Shown here: one piece after another, positions 13,501 to 23,745 of the stretch
How positions within the stretch are numbered: the stretch's first letter is position 1
Layout: each line of letters begins with the position of its first letter
Assembly: GCF_002086795.1 (NCBI RefSeq)
Contig: NZ_MVIM01000004.1
Coordinates: forward strand, 1-64,000
Direction: 5' to 3'
Origin: Mycolicibacterium tusciae
Lineage (GTDB): Bacteria; Actinomycetota; Actinomycetes; Mycobacteriales; Mycobacteriaceae
Length of the DNA: 64,000 nt
The notes under the pieces: generated by a model
The model's input: only the letters and a program-made list of their open reading frames with translations
What the model was told of the DNA's origin: nothing
Databases searched by the model: none
Program-made: the position numbers and the translations under genes

Positions 13501-16500
13501 CATGGATCTGGTGTTTCACCTGTCCGAACGCTGGACCGACACGGGTGAGGCCGACGGGATCGGCGGAATGGTCGAATTCCGTACCGATGTGTTCGACGCC
13601 GCCACCATCGCCACGCTGATCGAGCGGCTCGAGCGGGTATTGGTGGCACTGACCACCGACCCCCAGCAGCGGGTGTCGTCGGCCGACATCCTCGACGCCG
13701 ACGAGCACGCTTGCCTGGATCGATGGGGCAACCGGGAGGTGTTGACCCTGCCGGAGCCTGCCGCGACATCGATCCCTTCGCTGTGGACCGATCAAGTGGC
13801 CCGCACCTCCGAAGCGGTCGCGGTGACGTTCGGCGACCAATCGCTGACCTACCGCGATCTCGAGGAGGCCGCAAACCGGTTGGCGCACTTGTTGATCGCG
13901 CACGGTGCGGGTCCGGGACAGTTCGTGGCGCTGTTGTTCACCCGCTCGGCTGAGGCGATCGTCGCAATCCTGGCGGTGCTCAAGACCGGCGCAGCCTATC
14001 TGGCGATCGACCCGTCGCACCCCGACGAGCGCATCGCGTTCATGCTCGCCGACGCCGCGCCGGTCGTGGCGGTGACGATCGCGACTTTGCGGTCACGGCT
14101 GGCCAATTCGGGCCTCACTGTTGTCGACATTGCCGATCCTGTCGTCGAAGCCCGGCACGGCACTGTGTTGCCCGCGCCGGGGGGCGACGACATCGCCTAC
14201 CTCATCTACACCTCAGGCACGACGGGTCAGCCAAAGGGAGTGGCCGTCGCGCACCGGAATGTGGTGCAGCTGCTGGACTCACTGGACGCCGACGTGCCCC
14301 GCACGGGAGTGTGGACGCAGTGTCATTCCCTGGCCTTCGACTTCTCGGTCTGGGAGATCTGGGGTGCGTTGCTCGGTGGTGGCCGATTGGTGGTGGTGTC
14401 CGAGGCGGTCGGCCGGTCACCGGAGGAGTTCCACGCCCTGCTGGTCGCCGAACAGGTGAGCGTGCTGAGCCGGACCCCGTCGGCGTTCTACGCGTTACTG
14501 GCTGTTGACGCGCTGAACCCCGAGCAGGGCGACAAATTGAAGCTCGAAGCTGTGGTGTTCGGCGGTGAAGCCCTTGAGCCACAACGTCTTCAGTCCTGGC
14601 TGCGCAACCACCCTGCGACGCCGCGCATGATCAACATGTACGGCATCACCGAGACGACGGTGCACGCGTCCTTCCGGGAGATCGTCGGCGATGACGTCCA
14701 CATCGGCGGCAGCCCTATCGGGGCTCCGCTTGCGCATCTTGCGTTCTTTGTGCTCGACGGGTCGTTGCGACCGGTTCCGACCGGGGTGATCGGTGAGTTG
14801 TATGTCGCCGGCGCCGGGCTCGCGTATGGGTACTTGCGTCGGACCGCGTTGACCGCGACGCGCTTCGTCGCATGCCCGTTCGGGGCGCAGGGAACAAGAA
14901 TGTATCGCACGGGCGATTTGGTGTCGTGGGACAGCAACGGACAGCTGCAGTTCGTCGGTCGCGCCGATCATCAGGTCAAGCTGCGCGGTTACCGCATCGA
15001 ACTCGGTGAGATCGAGAACGCCCTCGCCGCCTCGCCCGAGGTGACTCAGGCCGTCGCCACTGTGTATGAAGGCGACGCCGGGGTTCAGCTCGTTGGTTAC
15101 GTGACCCTCGATCACGCCACCACCGACGAGGGCGACGCTGAGTTCGTCGAAGAGTGGCAGCAGATGTACGACGACTTGTACGGCGCCGAGCTCGGGTCGA
15201 CCGACTTCGGATCCGACTTCCGCGGGTGGAACAGCAGCTACAGCGATGACGCGATTCCGCTTGCGGAGATGGCGGAATGGCGTGCTGCGACAGTGGATCG
15301 CATCAGGGCACTGAAGCCGCGTTTCGTATTGGAGATCGGCGTCGGATCGGGCCTGCTGCTGTCGCAGATCGCCCCGGAGTGTGAGCGCTATGTCGCGACC
15401 GACATGTCGCCGGTGACCATCGACAACCTTGCCCGCGAGATGGAGCAGTTACACATTCCGTGGCGTGAGCGGGTGCAGCTGCTGGCCCGACCAGCTCACG
15501 ACATCCAGGCATTGCCCCACGGCTACTTTGACACGATCGTGCTCAACTCGGTCATCCAGTACTTCCCCAACGCGGCATACCTGGCCGACGTCATCGGCAG
15601 CGCCATGGAGCTGCTCGCCCCCGGTGGCTCGCTGTTCATCGGAGACATCCGCAATCTCAGCCTGCAGGGAGCGTTCCAAACCGGCGTCGCATTGGCGCGC
15701 GCCACCGACGCCGATGCGGCCGAGATCCGGCAACGAGTTCAGCGAGCCATCCTGAGTGAGTCCGAATTGCTTGTGGCGCCAGGATTCTTCACCAGCTTGG
15801 TTGCGAGCAGCGCGACAGAGGTGGGGCTCGACATCCAGGTGAAGCGCGGATCGTCAGACAACGAACTGACCCGATATCGCTACGACGCGGTTCTCCACAA
15901 GTCGTCCGCACCGTTGCTCTCGCTGGCTGCTGCGCCATGCTGGCGGTGGCAGGAGTGCACCGGCTTGAGCGAACTGCACAGACGGTTGACCGCGCAGCGT
16001 CCCGACATCGTCCGGGTCACCGGGATCGCCCGCGCCGGGGTATCCACCGACGTCGAGATCGACGCTGCCCTCGCCGCGGGCGTACCGCTGGCCGACGCCG
16101 TCGCCGGCGCCGAAGCGATTCGCGATGCCGCGACGCCCGAGGAACTGCACCGCCTCGGCGAATCCAACGGATACCGGGTCGCCGTCACATGGGGGGCGCA
16201 ACCCGGCACCCTCGATGCCGTTTTCATCTCCGCGGCCGAGTCAGACCGCCCCGCGGGATTGACCGACGTCTATCTGGCGTCTGCCGAGGATCGCGTTCGC
16301 GGCGCGCACGCCAACAACCCGCAGACCAACACGAAGATCGGCGCGATCCGGCAGCGGTTGAGCGCACGGCTGCCGGAGTACATGGTTCCGGCGCAGATTG
16401 TCGTGCTCGACGAATTCCCGTTGACCTCCTCGGGAAAGATCGATACCAAGGCGCTACCTGAACCGGTGTTCACCACCACGCCCTTCCAGGGGCCGCAGAC

Positions 16501-17560
16501 CGACACCGAAAAGGTCATCGCGGACATCTACGCCCACGTCCTCGGCGTCGAGCGGGTCGGCGTCGACGACTCGTTCTTCGATCTCGGTGGCGACTCGCTG
16601 TCCGCCATGAGGCTGGTCGCCGCAATCAACGCCGCCCTCGACGCCCACCTTGCGGTGCGGACGGTGTTCTATGCGCCGTCGGTGAGAAGCCTGAGCCGGC
16701 AATTAGGCGGAGACGACGATGTTTTGGAGGTCGTCCCTACCGAGGTGTTCAAGGAAGGGCAGGGAGTTCCGCTGATCTGCGTCCACGACGGGCTGGGGCT
16801 GAGCTGGTCGTATCGGACTCTTGGCGGGTACCTCGATTGTCCGATCATCGGCATCAACCAGGTAGCGCAGGACGGTGAGCCCGAACCTGAATCGATCGCG
16901 GCCATGGCCGCCAGCTATGCCGACAGGATCCAGTCCGCTTATCCGGCACAGACTTACAACATTCTTGGTTGGTCCTTCGGGGGTGTCGTAGCGCACGAAC
17001 TCGCCGTGGAACTTCGCCGCCGAGGGTGCGATGTCGGGCGTCTGGTGCTTCTAGACCCCGCATTCAGCGCTGGGTTGATCACCGCCGCGGCGAGTAGAAC
17101 ACTGGACGAAAATCAGGTGCTCGAGCACGTCCTGCGTACCAACCGCGTCAACATTGCGGTGCTATCTGGCCCTCTCACGTACGAACGGGCCGAGGAGATC
17201 CTGCAGCAACGCAATGCGGTCGAGTTCCCACTACCGCCAAAGGAGCTGCTGGAGCTGATGGTTCGCAGCGTCAACGCGAACCAGAGGCATCTCCGCAAGC
17301 ACATGCCCGATGTATTCGACGGCAACATGGTCGTCTTCTCCGCCACACGGAGCGCAAAGGCCAACGGCGGTGCACAAACCTTGATGTCCCGGATCGCGGG
17401 ATTGCGCACCCGAATCGCAGGCGGACTCAACGTGCGCAAATGGCGTAAACATGTCGCCGGTGCCCTGACTTCATATGAGGTCGACTGCACGCATCACGAC
17501 ATGCTGAACACCGCATCACTTAGCCTCTACAGCGAACGGCTCAGGCGTTCATTGGATTAG
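2..17560 (+). CDS. Multimodular non-ribosomal peptide synthetase, 5'-truncated, thioesterase-terminated
   Basis: The reading frame is open through the window edge, so the true start lies upstream; about 5850 residues are visible. Order seen: [PCP-E] | C-A-PCP | C-A-PCP-E | C-A-PCP | C-A(N-MT)-PCP-TE. All five carriers keep the LGGDS phosphopantetheine serine, all four C domains keep HHxxxDGWS, both E domains keep [10 protein letters not shown], and all four A domains keep YTSGTTGxPKG. C domains after E modules begin in the [11 protein letters not shown] style (D-C-L type); the other two begin [10 protein letters not shown] (L-C-L type), which agrees with the E positions. The product should therefore end ...D-L-D-L-(N-methyl-L), released by the TE. 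The terminal TE instead of a reductase argues against glycopeptidolipid Mps2. The convergent FAAL gene suggests an acylated peptide. Upstream modules and any starter C domain are not visible. Substrate is uncertain except for the last module. Confidence 0.95.
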   Translation, partial: QVLGLDRVGIDDSFFDLGGDSILAMQVVARARASGLLCRPRDIFVEQSVARLARVARAADGATGVVDEGVGPVVATPIMRWLHTVDGPIDQFNQTVVVRTPFGSGHSDIVVVLQAVLDRHAMLRLRATEDSAGGWTLETHEPGAVDAEACLRSVDELTVDALVAARSRLDPAAGAMVSALWAEDTGQLALIVHHLAVDAVSWRILLEDLNIAWAQHRSGQPIVLQATGTSFSHWASLLSEHAQTPAVLETADSWRQITAVPLALPAVRSDMDTYASAGHLSLSVDTTTTRRLLGEVPAAFHAGAQDILLIAFGLALAEYLGSGDAPIGIDVEGHGREEDLDPDVDLSRTVGWFTAKYPVSLTVGGLRWAQVVAGDAALGDIVKNAKEQLRALPDGLTYGLLRYLSTDVTLPGSDPTIGFNYLGRLAASAAAMPDDMWRISGDDVSIADAVAAVPMPLVHTVALNAGTMENDTGPQLYADWTWAPSALDRAQVGRLSQLWLDALTGICAHVQQGGGGLTPSDIIPATLSQQQIDELAQHNRIADVLPLTPMQRGLLFHTSTSRASDDDLYAMQLDVTVTGPLDPNRLRDAVQEVANRHPHLAARFCEQFDQPVQIIPADPAAAWTYLDLAGADLQDQIEQVAAAERAAVCDLADPPAFRAALIRTAGDRHRCVLTFHHIVMDGWSLPILLQEIFAGYYGHRMPAASSYRRYVSWLLDQDLDVAVEAWGEVLAGFDTPTLVSQPERQGQRGVESFRMPEEIMGALGELARSNHTTVNIVLQAAWAQLLMWLTGQHDVAFGTAVSGRPADVVGAESMVGLLINTLPVRARVTPATTTVALLDQLQTAHTNTLDHQHLPLNEIHRIAGVDQLFDTLFVYENFPVDTDAMMGADGLGISEFTTRERNHYPLTLQAQPGQELSLRLEFDSEAFDPAGVEKLIARFTRLVGVMTADPTRRLLSVDLLDDDEHARLDEFGNRSVLSLPSEPVALSESFTSQVSRTPDAAALTFDGQSMTYRELDEAANRLAHLLVDHGAGPGRCVALLFTRSAQAIVAIVAVLKTGAAYLPIDPAHPQARIRFMTEDSAPIAAITTVALADRFDGCDVTLIDIDDPRIEGRPSTALPAPAPDDIAHIIYTSGTTGVPKGVAVTQYNVVQLFESLDTGLALTPDQVWTQFHSYAFDFSVWEIWGALLHGGRLVVVPESVARSPQDFHDLLVGERVTVLTQTPSAVRGLSPQGLDSAALVIGAEPCPPEFVERWAPGRLMINVYGPTETTMWASKSAPLAAGSGAPPIGSPVTGAACFVLDGWLRPVPTGVVGELYLAGRGVGIGYWRRPGLTASRFMACPFGRPGARMYRTGDLVRWGSDGQLQYLGRADEQVKIRGYRIELGEIQSALTDLDGVAQAVVIAREDNPGDKRLVGYVTESRPGDVDPTEARNALADRLPPYMVPAAVVVLDALPMTVNGKLDSRALPAPGFKQVNRYRAPGNAVEEIVAGIYAQVLNVELVGVDDSFFDLGGDSVSAMRLVAAINAGMDADLSVRALFDAPTVAQLAPHVSGASGREPLVAGERPAVVPLSFAQSRLWFIDQLQGPSPVYNMPVALRLRGPLDADALVVALADVVRRHESLRTLITAPDGIPQQVVLPAERAEFGWDVVDATRWSEEDLTEAIAETGRHAFDLTIEIPLRARLFRTADDDHVLVGVAHHIAADGWSIGPLVRDLGEAYARRCAGHTSGLAELPVQYIDYTLWQRARFGELDDSQSLIAAQVGYWQDALAGMPERLALPTDRPYPPAADQRGARVMVDWPAELQEQVRQVAAQYNATNFMVMQAALAVLLSRLSASSDVAVGFPIAGRTDPALDELIGFFVNTLVLRIDLAGDPTVSEVLDQVRRRSLAAFEHQDVPFEVLVERLNPQRSMTHHPLVQVLFAWQNLPGHTSDPAAGLALGDLKATQMPVDTETARMDLTFSLSEHFTDTSEPAGIWGAVEYRTDVFDAATIETLVERLRRVVAAMTADPTARLSAIDVLDGGERARLDEIGNRAVLTEPAAAPLSVPELFGAHVARIPHATAVSFDGRGLTYRGLDEAANRVAHVLVEQGVGSGHRVALLLERSTEAIVSMLAVLKTGAAYLPIDPAHPDARIDFMIADASPAAVITKADHRSRLDGSIVVIDIDDPTLNTRPCTPVAAPAADDVAYLIYTSGTTGVPKGVAITHANLTSHLARSTPTHLPADQVWTQCHSYGFDFSVWEIWAALLGGARLVVVPEEVAGSPEDFHALLVREQVTVLTQTPSAVAALSPQGLESMAVLLGGEACPAEVVDQWAPGRVVINAYGPTEATVYASMSAPLSAGSGAAPIGAPVSTSAVFVLDELLRPVPPGVVGELYVAGRGVALGYLGRTGLTASRFVACPFGGAGTQGTRMYRTGDLVHWRADGQLQYLGRADEQVKIRGYRVELGEIQSALAELDGVEQAVVIAREDNPGTTRLVSYITGAADPAVLRATLADRLPAYMVPSAVVGLDALPLTVNGKLDTRALPAPRLQKTLQYREPVTAVEEILAGIYAEVLGLQQVGVDDSFFDLGGDSILSMQVVARARAAGLRCRPRDIFVEQTVARLARIAGVAGSEPGFVDEGVGPVVATPIMRWLQSVDGPVDLFNQTMVVQAPAGVTDADVITVLQALVDRHAALRLRAADDGSGGWSLEVPEPGAVDAAECLRTTDELSADALVAARERLDPAATMLSALWVPSTDQLALIIHHLAVDAVSWRILLEDLNIAWGQHRNGQAIELPATGTSFARWASLLADHAKSPAVVQQSDAWRGVIARATALPAVQPAADTYASAGHLTAALDAETTRLLLSEVPAAFHAGVQDILVIAYALAFSEFLNTDAPIGIDVEGHGRHEELAPGVDLSRTVGWFTAKYPVSLAVDGLRWAQVVTGDGALGAVIKDAKEQLRALPDSLTYGLLRYLNDDVDLPGDDPSIGFNYLGRTGASGLVTPDMSSHLWLVSEDGLSIADAATTVPMPLGHTVELNAATVDADTGPQLHATWTWARSALDDAQINRLSQLWFDALIGICAHVRNGGGGFTPSDIAPAVLTQQQIDELQQQYQVADVLPLTPLQQGLLFHASTAQDFGDLYAMQIDITITGTLDPERLRQAVQTTINRHPNLAARFCERFDQPVQIIPLESVIPWRYVELDSDEQIVELCAAERAAVCDLANPPAARAALIRTDPDRHRVVLTYHHVVVDGWSMPILLQEIFAGYYGQRLPAATPYRTFVTWLADRDLEAARAAWRDMLAGFDNPTLVGPPGRLGLGTRETHYFRLTEGTTSALGELARSCHTTLNTVLQGAWAQVLTWLTGQHDVVFGTAVSGRPDDLSGAESMVGLLINTVPVRASMSPTTTTADLLEQLRNAHAHTLDHQHLALTEIHRATGHDLLFDTLFVFENYPVDTGAMAGGDELAITEFSTTESTHYPLTLQALSGRELGVRIEFDADVFDAKGIEKLATRLQRALAAMAADPAHRLSSFDVLDTAEHAVLDEIGNRAALSRPASSVSIPEAFARQAARTPDVLALTFGGRSMTYRELDQAANRLAHMLTERGAAAGQSVALLLERSADAIVAILAVLKTGAAYLPIDSAHPRARIEFMITDSAPIVAITTPELRDLLDGCDLPVISVQDARIDGYPSTGLSAPDPDDVAYILYTSGTTGVPKGVAITHKNVIGLFDDMDAGLELHTEQVWAQWYSLAFDVSVWEIFGALLHGGRLVVVPESVARSPEDLHNLLTGERVTILSQTPSATGMLSPQELGSLAVVVAGEACPTELVDRWAPGRVMINAYGPTEATVYAAISAPLTAGSNIVPIGRPVPSATLFVLDGWLRPVPPGAVGELYIAGRGVGVGYVRRAGLTASRFVACPFGGAGVRMYRTGDLVRWGDDGQLQYLGRADEQVKIRGYRIELGEVQTELAALEGVRQAVIITREDRPGDKRLVGYVTGTADPAVMRGALAERLPSYMVPSALVVVDELPLTPNGKLDRRALPAPEYAAGDSYRAPAGPVEEILAGIYAHVLGLERVGVDDSFFELGGDSLSAMRLVAAINTGLDATVSVHTLFNAPTVARLALHVSGEAGRRKPLMAGQRPAVVPLSFAQSRLWFLDRFQGGVATYNMPNALRISGPLDVEALTAAFDDVIARHESLRTIFPDIDGAPFQKVVPAEAGIWRLADAPMVVSLPEQDVLGELMALAVHRFDLSAEIPIRVQVFSVGPELHVVAIVVHHIAFDGWSLGPMVRDIGEAYASRTKGQAPGWTKLAVQYVDYTLWQREQFGDLDDSDSPIAAQLAYWQAALAGMPERLHLPTDRPYPPVADYHGSGVAVDWPAELQQRVRDVAHQHNATSFMVIQAALAALVSEISASSDVAVGFPIAGRRDPALDELVGFFVNTLVLRVELAGDPTFAELLAQVRQRSVAAFDHQDVPFEVLVERLNPTRSLTHHPLIQVMLAWQNILGQDGAAGSAVTLGDLQVSQMPMDTRTARMDLVFHLSERWTDTGEADGIGGMVEFRTDVFDAATIATLIERLERVLVALTTDPQQRVSSADILDADEHACLDRWGNREVLTLPEPAATSIPSLWTDQVARTSEAVAVTFGDQSLTYRDLEEAANRLAHLLIAHGAGPGQFVALLFTRSAEAIVAILAVLKTGAAYLAIDPSHPDERIAFMLADAAPVVAVTIATLRSRLANSGLTVVDIADPVVEARHGTVLPAPGGDDIAYLIYTSGTTGQPKGVAVAHRNVVQLLDSLDADVPRTGVWTQCHSLAFDFSVWEIWGALLGGGRLVVVSEAVGRSPEEFHALLVAEQVSVLSRTPSAFYALLAVDALNPEQGDKLKLEAVVFGGEALEPQRLQSWLRNHPATPRMINMYGITETTVHASFREIVGDDVHIGGSPIGAPLAHLAFFVLDGSLRPVPTGVIGELYVAGAGLAYGYLRRTALTATRFVACPFGAQGTRMYRTGDLVSWDSNGQLQFVGRADHQVKLRGYRIELGEIENALAASPEVTQAVATVYEGDAGVQLVGYVTLDHATTDEGDAEFVEEWQQMYDDLYGAELGSTDFGSDFRGWNSSYSDDAIPLAEMAEWRAATVDRIRALKPRFVLEIGVGSGLLLSQIAPECERYVATDMSPVTIDNLAREMEQLHIPWRERVQLLARPAHDIQALPHGYFDTIVLNSVIQYFPNAAYLADVIGSAMELLAPGGSLFIGDIRNLSLQGAFQTGVALARATDADAAEIRQRVQRAILSESELLVAPGFFTSLVASSATEVGLDIQVKRGSSDNELTRYRYDAVLHKSSAPLLSLAAAPCWRWQECTGLSELHRRLTAQRPDIVRVTGIARAGVSTDVEIDAALAAGVPLADAVAGAEAIRDAATPEELHRLGESNGYRVAVTWGAQPGTLDAVFISAAESDRPAGLTDVYLASAEDRVRGAHANNPQTNTKIGAIRQRLSARLPEYMVPAQIVVLDEFPLTSSGKIDTKALPEPVFTTTPFQGPQTDTEKVIADIYAHVLGVERVGVDDSFFDLGGDSLSAMRLVAAINAALDAHLAVRTVFYAPSVRSLSRQLGGDDDVLEVVPTEVFKEGQGVPLICVHDGLGLSWSYRTLGGYLDCPIIGINQVAQDGEPEPESIAAMAASYADRIQSAYPAQTYNILGWSFGGVVAHELAVELRRRGCDVGRLVLLDPAFSAGLITAAASRTLDENQVLEHVLRTNRVNIAVLSGPLTYERAEEILQQRNAVEFPLPPKELLELMVRSVNANQRHLRKHMPDVFDGNMVVFSATRSAKANGGAQTLMSRIAGLRTRIAGGLNVRKWRKHVAGALTSYEVDCTHHDMLNTASLSLYSERLRRSLD
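1600..4660 (+). other. NRPS module 2: C(DCL)-A-PCP
   Basis: The C domain has HHIVMDG at 2027-2047. The A domain core [11 protein letters not shown] is at about 3391-3423, and the carrier serine is at 4541-4543. Aligning by hand to GrsA-Phe gives pocket residues D-F-W-T-V-G-V-M-W at positions 235, 236, 239, 278, 299, 301, 322, 330 and 331. I do not recognise this code with confidence, so the amino acid is left open. No E domain follows, so the residue should stay L. Confidence 0.85.
4690..9235 (+). other. NRPS module 3: C(LCL)-A-PCP-E
   Basis: The C motif HHIAADGWS starts at 5093. The A domain has [11 protein letters not shown] at about 6565-6597, the carrier serine is near 7709, and the E motif [10 protein letters not shown] starts at 8222. 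The hand-derived pocket is D-F-W-T-L-G-A-V-Y (specificity not assigned). The E domain makes the incorporated residue D. The PCP-E part resembles that of the partial first module in protein sequence, with differences spread over codon third positions, so the duplication is old rather than recent. Confidence 0.85.
9250..12290 (+). other. NRPS module 4: C(DCL)-A-PCP
   Basis: The C motif HHVVVDGWS starts at 9665. The A core [11 protein letters not shown] is at about 11035-11067, and the carrier serine is near 12173. The pocket read by hand is D-V-W-S-V-A-A-V-Y (A4 motif FDVSVWEIF); no specificity is claimed. The C domain starts [16 protein letters not shown], the D-C-L style expected after the module 3 epimerase. 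Confidence 0.85.
12320..17560 (+). other. NRPS terminal module 5: C(LCL)-A with N-methyltransferase insert-PCP-TE
   Basis: The C motif HHIAFDGWS starts at 12731 and the A core is near 14207. An N-methyltransferase of about 390 residues (approximately 15130-16290) is inserted between A8 ([14 protein letters not shown]) and A9/A10 ([18 protein letters not shown]). It shows the SAM motif VLEIGVGSG at 15326-15352 and the N-MT signature NSVIQYFP. The carrier serine is near 16594, and the TE motif GWSFGG has its serine at 16973-16975. The pocket D-F-W-S-V-G-M-V-H is close to the classic threonine code, so an N-methyl-threonine-type residue is the best prediction. The TE may hydrolyse or macrolactonise. 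Confidence 0.82.
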
Positions 17561-19264
17561 GTGCTGTAAGCCGCCGTCTCGATAGAGTTGAACGCAGGCC
17601 GCTCGCCTGACTTTGCCGCTCGTCGTGATGGGTATCGAGCCCGGCGCGACCAGAACGACGTCTTGCACGCCGACGCCGTGTGAGTTCGTTATCGCGGAGG
17701 TGACCTGCTCGTGGATGTTGCGGAAATTCTCGGTCACCTCTTCGCTCGACTCGCCGCGCACCTTGACCTCGACGATCACGACGAGCTTCTCGGTGGCCTC
17801 ATCCACGACGGCGATGGCCGCGGCCCGGCCCCGTGATATCTCCTGAACGGTGGCTTCGATGTCGTCGGGATAGTGATTGCGCCCGCGCACGATCAAGAGG
17901 TCCTTGATTCGGCCCACGATGAACAGCTCACCTTCGGAGAAGAATCCGAGATCGCCTGTTCTCAGCCACTGGTCTTCGGGTGTGCCGGGGGAAGCAGCGT
18001 TCAGGATGGCGCCGAAGGTCTGCTCTGTTTCGGCAGGCCTGAGCCAGTATCCGGCACTGACGTTTTCGCCGTGCACCCAGATCTCACCGATGGTGTCCGC
18101 GGGGGCCTCGGTCGCGGTGTCGGGGTCGACGATCCGGACCATCGGTGAGTGCGGCTTGCCATAACTCACCAAGCGCGTGCCGGCGTCGCTTCGGATCCCG
18201 TGGCCGTCGGCAAGTTTGTCGGGCTCGAAACAAACGAAATCTGGTGGTGCACCTGGCGCATTCGTGGCGACGAACACCGTCGCCTCCGCCAGACCGTAGG
18301 AGGGACGGATGGCGGTATCGGGAAAGTTGAATGGTGCGAACCGCTGGTTGAAGCGTCTGATCGTGGCCGGGTTCACACGTTCGGCCCCGCAGTTGATGAA
18401 CGATACGCCGCCCAGGTCGAGCCCGGCCATGTCGTCGTCCGATGTGCGTGCCGCCGCGAGGGTGAACGCGAAGTTCGGAGCAGCGGACAGTACCTGCGGA
18501 TTGCGTGCCAGCATCTGCATCCACCGGGCAGGACGCTGGAGGAAGGCGATCGGACTTGTGATCTCCGACCGCCAACCACCGAAGATGCCGGTACACACCC
18601 CGCACATCAATCCCATGTCGTGAAAGAACGGCAACCACGACACAGTCGACTTGGGCATCGGGTTGTCGCCGACGTAGTTCTCGACCATCTGCTCCCAGTT
18701 GGCCGACAGATTGCGATAGGAGATCACAACGCCTGTGGGTGTGCGCGTCGAACCCGAGGTGTATTGCAGATAGGCAATGTCGGGATAGTCGCGTCTGCGA
18801 GCGGTCGATGTCCGACGCGAATCCAGATCCAGTGAATCGATTTCGAGAATCGACGGGCCGGTATCGCCTCCCGACTCGGCATAGGGGACCACGCTGTCGA
18901 CGACAGCGGAGGTGGTGAGAAGCGCTGACGGCGACGCGTCCTTCAGCACCGCCGTGACGCGCTGGTCGTGGACACCGACCGCCGGGACTGACAGCGGAAC
19001 CGCGATGCGTCCCGCCTCCAGCGCCCCCAGGAACGCCACGATGTATTCGAGCCCCTGCGGCGCCAAGATCACAGCCCGATCGCCCGTCGAACCGCAGGTG
19101 TCGAGCTCATGTGCCAAGTTGGTGACGCGCCTATACAGCTGTGCCCATGTCAGGCTCTCCGCGACGCCTTCCCACTCCGTGTCGTAATCGAAGTAGGTGA
19201 ATGCCGTGTCATTGGGCTGCAGACTCGCCCGCTCGCGCAGGACGTCGCGAATGGAAGATCCCAC
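17549..19264 (-). CDS. Fatty acyl-AMP ligase (FAAL, FadD family)
   Basis: This protein activates a fatty acid as acyl-adenylate and passes it to a carrier or starter domain rather than to CoA. Seen: the AMP-binding core [16 protein letters not shown], the FAAL-style [11 protein letters not shown] stretch, [17 protein letters not shown] and a C-terminal GKVRR with the A10 lysine, all typical of mycobacterial FadD32/FadD26-like FAALs. The long open frame upstream is antisense to the next gene; the plausible start is GTG 19264 (or 19267) behind an AGGGGG Shine-Dalgarno, giving about 571 residues, a normal FAAL length. It is convergent with the NRPS, and the 3' ends overlap by 12 bp. The context suggests that it supplies the acyl chain of the lipopeptide, although the opposite orientation means it is not co-transcribed with the visible NRPS gene. 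Confidence 0.88.
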   Translation of the reverse strand: MGSSIRDVLRERASLQPNDTAFTYFDYDTEWEGVAESLTWAQLYRRVTNLAHELDTCGSTGDRAVILAPQGLEYIVAFLGALEAGRIAVPLSVPAVGVHDQRVTAVLKDASPSALLTTSAVVDSVVPYAESGGDTGPSILEIDSLDLDSRRTSTARRRDYPDIAYLQYTSGSTRTPTGVVISYRNLSANWEQMVENYVGDNPMPKSTVSWLPFFHDMGLMCGVCTGIFGGWRSEITSPIAFLQRPARWMQMLARNPQVLSAAPNFAFTLAAARTSDDDMAGLDLGGVSFINCGAERVNPATIRRFNQRFAPFNFPDTAIRPSYGLAEATVFVATNAPGAPPDFVCFEPDKLADGHGIRSDAGTRLVSYGKPHSPMVRIVDPDTATEAPADTIGEIWVHGENVSAGYWLRPAETEQTFGAILNAASPGTPEDQWLRTGDLGFFSEGELFIVGRIKDLLIVRGRNHYPDDIEATVQEISRGRAAAIAVVDEATEKLVVIVEVKVRGESSEEVTENFRNIHEQVTSAITNSHGVGVQDVVLVAPGSIPITTSGKVRRAACVQLYRDGGLQHLIQ

Positions 19265-19435
19265 CACAAGCCCCCTGTCGTCGGTCGCCCCGGCGCCGTC
19301 CGTCGAGCACAGAGTAATCGGGTCTGCCCCGAATTGTGCCGTTGACGCTGGCGTAACAAGTTTGCCATCGATAGTTCCTAAGGTGGGCCGGTCATGGTCC
19401 GCAAAGAGTGCGGACTCGCAGTGATAGGAAAACAA
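19265..19435. promoter_or_regulatory. Divergent promoter region between FAAL and glutamine synthetase III
   Basis: These 171 bp separate the proposed GTG start of the FAAL (minus strand) from the proposed GTG start of the glutamine synthetase (plus strand), so both promoters must lie here or in the coding edges. I see no strong palindrome or recognisable regulator box. AGGAA at 19426-19430 supports the glutamine synthetase start. Confidence 0.5.
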
Positions 19436-21610
19436 GTGAGCGGAAATGCGGTGCGCCTTCAGGCCATCAACAACGTCGAGGCGTACGTGCCACCGGCCAT
19501 CAGCTTCGACCCGGCAGAGGCGCCGGGAGAGATCTTCGGCGCGAACGTCTTCACGCTGGCCGAGATGCGGCTGCGGCTGCCGAAGTCGGTGTACAAGTCC
19601 GTCGTCGCGACCATCGAGAAGGGCGCCAAGCTCGACCCGGCCGTCGCCGACTCCGTCGCCTCGGCGATGAAGGACTGGGCGCTCTCGAAGGGTGCCACCC
19701 ACTACGCGCACGTCTTCTACCCGATGACCGGGCTCACCGCGGAGAAGCACGACAGTTTCCTCGAGCCGGTCTCGGACGGCGAGACGCTCGCCGAGTTCGC
19801 GGGCAAGACGCTGATCCAGGGCGAGCCGGACGCCTCCAGCTTTCCATCCGGCGGCCTGCGCAGCACGTTCGAGGCCCGCGGCTATACGGGTTGGGACGTC
19901 ACGAGCCCGGCCTACATCCTCGAGAACCCGAACGGCAACACGCTCTGTATCCCAACGGTGTTCGTGTCGATGACCGGCGAGGCGCTGGACTACAAAACTC
20001 CGCTGCTCCGCAGTCAGCAGGCGATGGGCACCCACGCCGAGCGGATCCTGAAGCTGTTCGGCCACGACAATGTGGCGAAGATCGTCGCATTCTGCGGGCC
20101 GGAGCAGGAGTACTTCCTGGTCGACAGGCACTTCTTCTTGGCTCGACCCGACCTGGTCAACGCGGGCCGCACGCTGTTCGGTGCGAAGCCGCCGAAGGGT
20201 CAGGAGTTCGACGACCACTACTTCGGTGCGGTGCCGGAGCGGGTGCTCGGCTTCATGATGGACACCGAGCGTGAACTGTTCAAGCTCGGCATCCCCGCCA
20301 AGACCCGCCACAACGAGGTTGCGCCAGGACAATTCGAGATCGCCCCGATGTTCGAGCGCGGCAACGTCGCCTCGGATCACCAACAGCTGTTGATGACCGT
20401 CTTCAAGACGATCGCCAAGAAGCACGGCATGGAGTGCCTGTTCCACGAGAAGCCGTTCGCCGGCGTCAACGGGTCGGGTAAGCACGTGAACTTCTCGCTG
20501 GGCAACGCGGACCTGGGCTCGCTGCTCGTGCCCGGCGATACCCCCCACGAGAATGCACAGTTCCTGGTGTTCTGCGCCGCGGTGATCCGCGCTGTCCACA
20601 AATACGCCGGCCTGCTTCGGGTTTCGGTGGCGTCGGCCACCAACGACCACCGTCTCGGCGCCAACGAGGCACCGCCGGCCATCATTTCGATCTTCCTGGG
20701 CGATCAGCTGGCCGACGTGTTCGAGCAGATCGCCAAGGGTGCGGCGACCTCGTCAAAGGGCAAGGGCAGCATGATCATCGGCTGTGACACGCTGCCGGTG
20801 TTGCCGACCGACGCGGGTGACCGAAACCGCACCAGTCCGTTTGCGTTCACCGGCAACCGGTTCGAGTTCCGCGCGCCGGGATCGGGTCAGACGGTGGCGG
20901 TGCCGATGATGATGCTGAACACGATCATGGCTGAGTCGCTCGACTACATGGCGACCATCCTGGAGAAGGCCGTAGCGGAGGGCGAGGACTTCGACGAGGC
21001 TGTCCAGAAGCTGCTGACCGACATCATCACCGAGCACGGTGCCGTGGTGTTCAACGGTGACGGCTATTCGGAGAACTGGCAGATCGAGGCCGCCGAACGG
21101 GGCCTGCCGAACCTGAAGACCACGCTGGACGCTCTGCCAGAGCTGATCAAGCCGGAGTCGATCGAGCTGTTCGAGAAGTACTCCGTGTTCAGCGAGCGCG
21201 AGCTGCACAGCCGCTACGAGGTCCGCCTCGAGATGTACGCACTGACCATCGGTGTGGAGGCCAAACTCGCGCTGGAACTAGGGTCGACGGTGATTTTGCC
21301 TGCGGCCGTCCGTTACCAAACCGAGTTGGCGCAGAACGTCGCTGCTCTCAAGGCGGCGGGCGTCGAGCCGGACCTGACCCTGCTCCAGGACGTCAGCGCT
21401 CCGATCTCGGAGCTGACGGCGGCGCTGGCAGCGCTGAAAGCGGGACTGGCCGAGCATGGTGGAGACTCCGCCGCCGAGGAAGCCGCCCACGCGCAGAGCC
21501 TCTTGCCGAAGATGGACGCGGTGCGCGCCGCCGTCGACACGCTCGAAGGCGTTGTAGCCGACGACCTCTGGCCGTTGCCGACCTATCAGGAGATGCTCTA
21601 CATCCTCTGA
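19436..21610 (+). CDS. glnN: Glutamine synthetase type III
   Basis: ATP-dependent ligation of ammonia to glutamate. The length (about 724 residues) and motifs fit the GSIII family, not GSI (about 470): an N-terminal block beginning [65 protein letters not shown] and a long helical C-terminus. A GTG start at 19436 is preferred over upstream options because AGGAA sits five bases before it and the protein then starts close to the conserved region. It is a single-gene unit, transcribed away from the FAAL and convergent with the CstR-like gene. It is an auxiliary enzyme in mycobacteria, which rely mainly on GlnA1. Nothing in the sequence shows how it is regulated. Confidence 0.9.
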   Translation: MSGNAVRLQAINNVEAYVPPAISFDPAEAPGEIFGANVFTLAEMRLRLPKSVYKSVVATIEKGAKLDPAVADSVASAMKDWALSKGATHYAHVFYPMTGLTAEKHDSFLEPVSDGETLAEFAGKTLIQGEPDASSFPSGGLRSTFEARGYTGWDVTSPAYILENPNGNTLCIPTVFVSMTGEALDYKTPLLRSQQAMGTHAERILKLFGHDNVAKIVAFCGPEQEYFLVDRHFFLARPDLVNAGRTLFGAKPPKGQEFDDHYFGAVPERVLGFMMDTERELFKLGIPAKTRHNEVAPGQFEIAPMFERGNVASDHQQLLMTVFKTIAKKHGMECLFHEKPFAGVNGSGKHVNFSLGNADLGSLLVPGDTPHENAQFLVFCAAVIRAVHKYAGLLRVSVASATNDHRLGANEAPPAIISIFLGDQLADVFEQIAKGAATSSKGKGSMIIGCDTLPVLPTDAGDRNRTSPFAFTGNRFEFRAPGSGQTVAVPMMMLNTIMAESLDYMATILEKAVAEGEDFDEAVQKLLTDIITEHGAVVFNGDGYSENWQIEAAERGLPNLKTTLDALPELIKPESIELFEKYSVFSERELHSRYEVRLEMYALTIGVEAKLALELGSTVILPAAVRYQTELAQNVAALKAAGVEPDLTLLQDVSAPISELTAALAALKAGLAEHGGDSAAEEAAHAQSLLPKMDAVRAAVDTLEGVVADDLWPLPTYQEMLYIL

Positions 21611-21643
21611 GGCACGAAGCCGCACTGGCGGCGACATGAGACC

Positions 21644-21708
21644 CGCCGAGTGTGGGGGTTCAGTCCGAGCCACTCGGGCACTGGTAACCGCAACCCCCAC
21701 ACTCGGCG
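21644..21708. repeat. Perfect 17-bp inverted repeat (hairpin or bidirectional terminator)
   Basis: The arms CGCCGAGTGTGGGGGTT (21644-21660) and its exact reverse complement (21692-21708) enclose a 31-base loop. The element lies between two convergent genes (glutamine synthetase and the CstR-like repressor), where a bidirectional terminator is expected. There is no T-tract. The long loop and perfect arms also resemble a dispersed palindromic repeat; no second copy was seen in this window. Confidence 0.6.
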
Positions 21709-21726
21709 ACCAACCCGGCAGGCGCG

Positions 21727-22008
<282 letters not shown>

Positions 22009-22036
22009 TCATTCGCGTGAATCGGTTCATTCCATC

Positions 22037-22052
22037 GTACCCTCCGGGGTAT
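22037..22052. promoter_or_regulatory. CstR-type operator upstream of cstR
   Basis: GTACCC-TCCG-GGGTAT, a 6+4+6 palindrome, lies 41 bp upstream of the cstR start and after the tauE stop. It matches the sites at 23595-23700 and 27717-27732. Confidence 0.7.
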
Positions 22053-22070
22053 ACCGCGGCTGGTCGCGCG

Positions 22071-22946
22071 TCAGCCTGTCGCCAGCCCTATTCGGCTCCG
22101 GGCGGCGAGTCGGCGCAGTGGACAGAAATCCTGTCGGGTGCATGCGAGGTACAGCGCACCGGCGACGGCGGTCGATACCGCGGCGCCGATTCCCACCGCG
22201 ACGTGGATCTCTTGGGCCAGGATGACCGAGGACATCGCCAGGACGAACCAGCCGAATACCTTGCGTAACGCATCGGGATTGACCATTGCCGTCAGTCGTG
22301 CGCCGATCAGCGCACCGGCCACTGCTGCGGCGGTGACCATCAGCGCCACCGTCCAGTCGATCTGGACGCTCGACAGATATCCGCCCAGTCCTGCGAAGGA
22401 CTTCATCGCGATCACAACCAACGAGGTGCCCACGGCGATGGGCATCGGCAATCCTCCCAGGAGCGCCAGGGCCGGGACGACGAGGAATCCCCCGCCGGCG
22501 CCGACGAGCCCTGTCACCAACCCAACGCCGAGGCCTTCCGCAACGACCTTGACGACTGGAATGCGACGCGGGCCATCGGATTCCGCAATATTCTTCCGTC
22601 CGCGAAGCATGGCGACGGCGGTGGCGATCATCATCACCGCGAACCCGATGAGTAGCACTGAGCCCGGAATGAACCGGGCCAGGACGCCGCCCAGGTAGGC
22701 GCCGGCCATGCCCGCGGCGCCGAATATCAGGCCCGTTCGCCATTGGACGTGGCCGGCGCGTGCGTGTGAGACGGCGCCGACCGCACTGGTGACGCCGACC
22801 ACCAACAACGACGTTGCGATGGCCTGTTTGGCGTCCATGCCCGCGACGTAGGCGAGCAGCGGGACGGTCAGGATCGAGCCGCCACCGCCGAGCAGACCCA
22901 GTGCGATGCCGACGAAGACCGCGAGCGAAACCGTCAAGGCGATCAT
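22071..22946 (-). CDS. TauE/SafE-family sulfite/organosulfonate exporter
   Basis: A polytopic inner-membrane protein of 291 residues. It has the two-fold repeat of the TauE/SafE (DUF81) family: GLLGGGGSILTVPLLAYVAG near residue 20 and GLVGAGGGFLVVPALALLGG near residue 150, each followed by hydrophobic helices. It starts 5 bp after the rhodanese gene stop, so the two are co-transcribed from the divergent promoter at about 23.6 kb. Its likely job is export of sulfite or another sulfur oxyanion formed by the persulfide dioxygenase; this is inferred from family and context. The C-terminal tail (about 30 residues, with CTRQDFCPL) is a small Cys-containing extension. Confidence 0.85.
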   Translation of the reverse strand: MIALTVSLAVFVGIALGLLGGGGSILTVPLLAYVAGMDAKQAIATSLLVVGVTSAVGAVSHARAGHVQWRTGLIFGAAGMAGAYLGGVLARFIPGSVLLIGFAVMMIATAVAMLRGRKNIAESDGPRRIPVVKVVAEGLGVGLVTGLVGAGGGFLVVPALALLGGLPMPIAVGTSLVVIAMKSFAGLGGYLSSVQIDWTVALMVTAAAVAGALIGARLTAMVNPDALRKVFGWFVLAMSSVILAQEIHVAVGIGAAVSTAVAGALYLACTRQDFCPLRRLAARSRIGLATG

Positions 22947-22951
22947 GTCGA

Positions 22952-23539
22952 CTACCCGACCTTCTGGTCGGGTGACCCGACGAGCTGCGACACGACGGTC
23001 TGGGCGTCACAGGTGGCTCCGCGGTTGTAGGGCAGCTTCGACAGCAGCATGCCCATGGCGCAGGTGTTGGACAGCGCCGCGAAGGCGAGCCCGCCGCCGA
23101 CGCCGGCTGCCAGCCACTTGAGCTTCGGCGCGGCAATGCTGCCGAGGACACTTGTCAGCACGATAGAGCCGGCGACAAGGCGCACCTGGCGCTCGAGGTC
23201 CCAGCGCTGCGCGCCCCGGTTGACCGCGAAACCCTTTGCTTCCCAGGCGGTGATGCCGCCGTCGAGGATGTGGACGTTGTTGAGGCCGGCTGTGCGCAGG
23301 GTCTCTTCGGCCTGTGTGGCGCGTTGACCGGAGCGACATACCAGCACTACGTCTTCGTCGAGGTGCCTGATGATTTCGTCGCGGTGTTCGCGTAGCAGGT
23401 CCAGCGGAACGTTGTAGGCGCCTGCGATGTGCGCGGTCTCGAACTCGCCCGGGGTTCGGACGTCGAGAACTCGCGGCGGCGCAGCCGAAGTGAGGCGTTC
23501 GCTGAGGTCCTGCGAATCGATGGTGGCGGGAGCGGTCAT
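22952..23539 (-). CDS. Rhodanese domain fused to a DUF2892 membrane tail (YgaP-like)
   Basis: Residues 8-105 form a single rhodanese domain with the active-site loop CRSGQRA (Cys68). Residues 115-170 hold the two short hydrophobic segments of DUF2892. The combination is that of YgaP, a membrane-anchored sulfurtransferase. It is the first gene of the minus-strand arm, reading away from the four operator copies, with tauE 5 bp downstream. It probably moves persulfide sulfur at the membrane near the exporter. Confidence 0.88.
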   Translation of the reverse strand: MTAPATIDSQDLSERLTSAAPPRVLDVRTPGEFETAHIAGAYNVPLDLLREHRDEIIRHLDEDVVLVCRSGQRATQAEETLRTAGLNNVHILDGGITAWEAKGFAVNRGAQRWDLERQVRLVAGSIVLTSVLGSIAAPKLKWLAAGVGGGLAFAALSNTCAMGMLLSKLPYNRGATCDAQTVVSQLVGSPDQKVG

Positions 23540-23594
23540 GGTGTTCAGCGTCCTTCCGGCTAGCCGGCGGTGACCAAAGCCTCTAGGACTCTCG

Positions 23595-23700
23595 ATACCG
23601 CCGGGGGTATATTCAACATCATGTTAGACATACCCCCATGGGTATTGTCAAGCACGGAATAAGATACCCCCTAGGGTACTTGACATACCCATAGGGGTAT
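23595..23700. promoter_or_regulatory. Cluster of four CstR-type operators in a divergent promoter
   Basis: Four 16-bp palindromes of the form ATACCC-N4-GGGTAT: 23595-23610 (one mismatch), 23630-23645, 23664-23679 (final C) and 23685-23700. Centre spacings are about 35, 34 and 21 bp. They fill the 206-bp gap between the rhodanese gene (minus) and the persulfide dioxygenase (plus), so one regulator can control both arms. The family match (CsoR/CstR operators of TAC-C/G-rich-GTA type) comes from prior knowledge; binding by the local repressor is inferred. Confidence 0.8.
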
Positions 23701-23745
23701 ATGTCAGGATGGCTCTACCCGCAACGGAACGAAAGGACTCGCGCC

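Noticed and set aside
2-17560. Assignment of the NRPS as glycopeptidolipid synthetase mps1/mps2
   Set aside because: The protein ends in a thioesterase after an N-methylating module, not a reductase, and GPL tailoring genes are absent from the visible flank.
19265-20650. N-terminal extension of the FAAL frame up to 20650
   Set aside because: It is antisense to the glutamine synthetase, has no ligase motifs, and a GTG with AGGGGG upstream gives a normal FAAL length.
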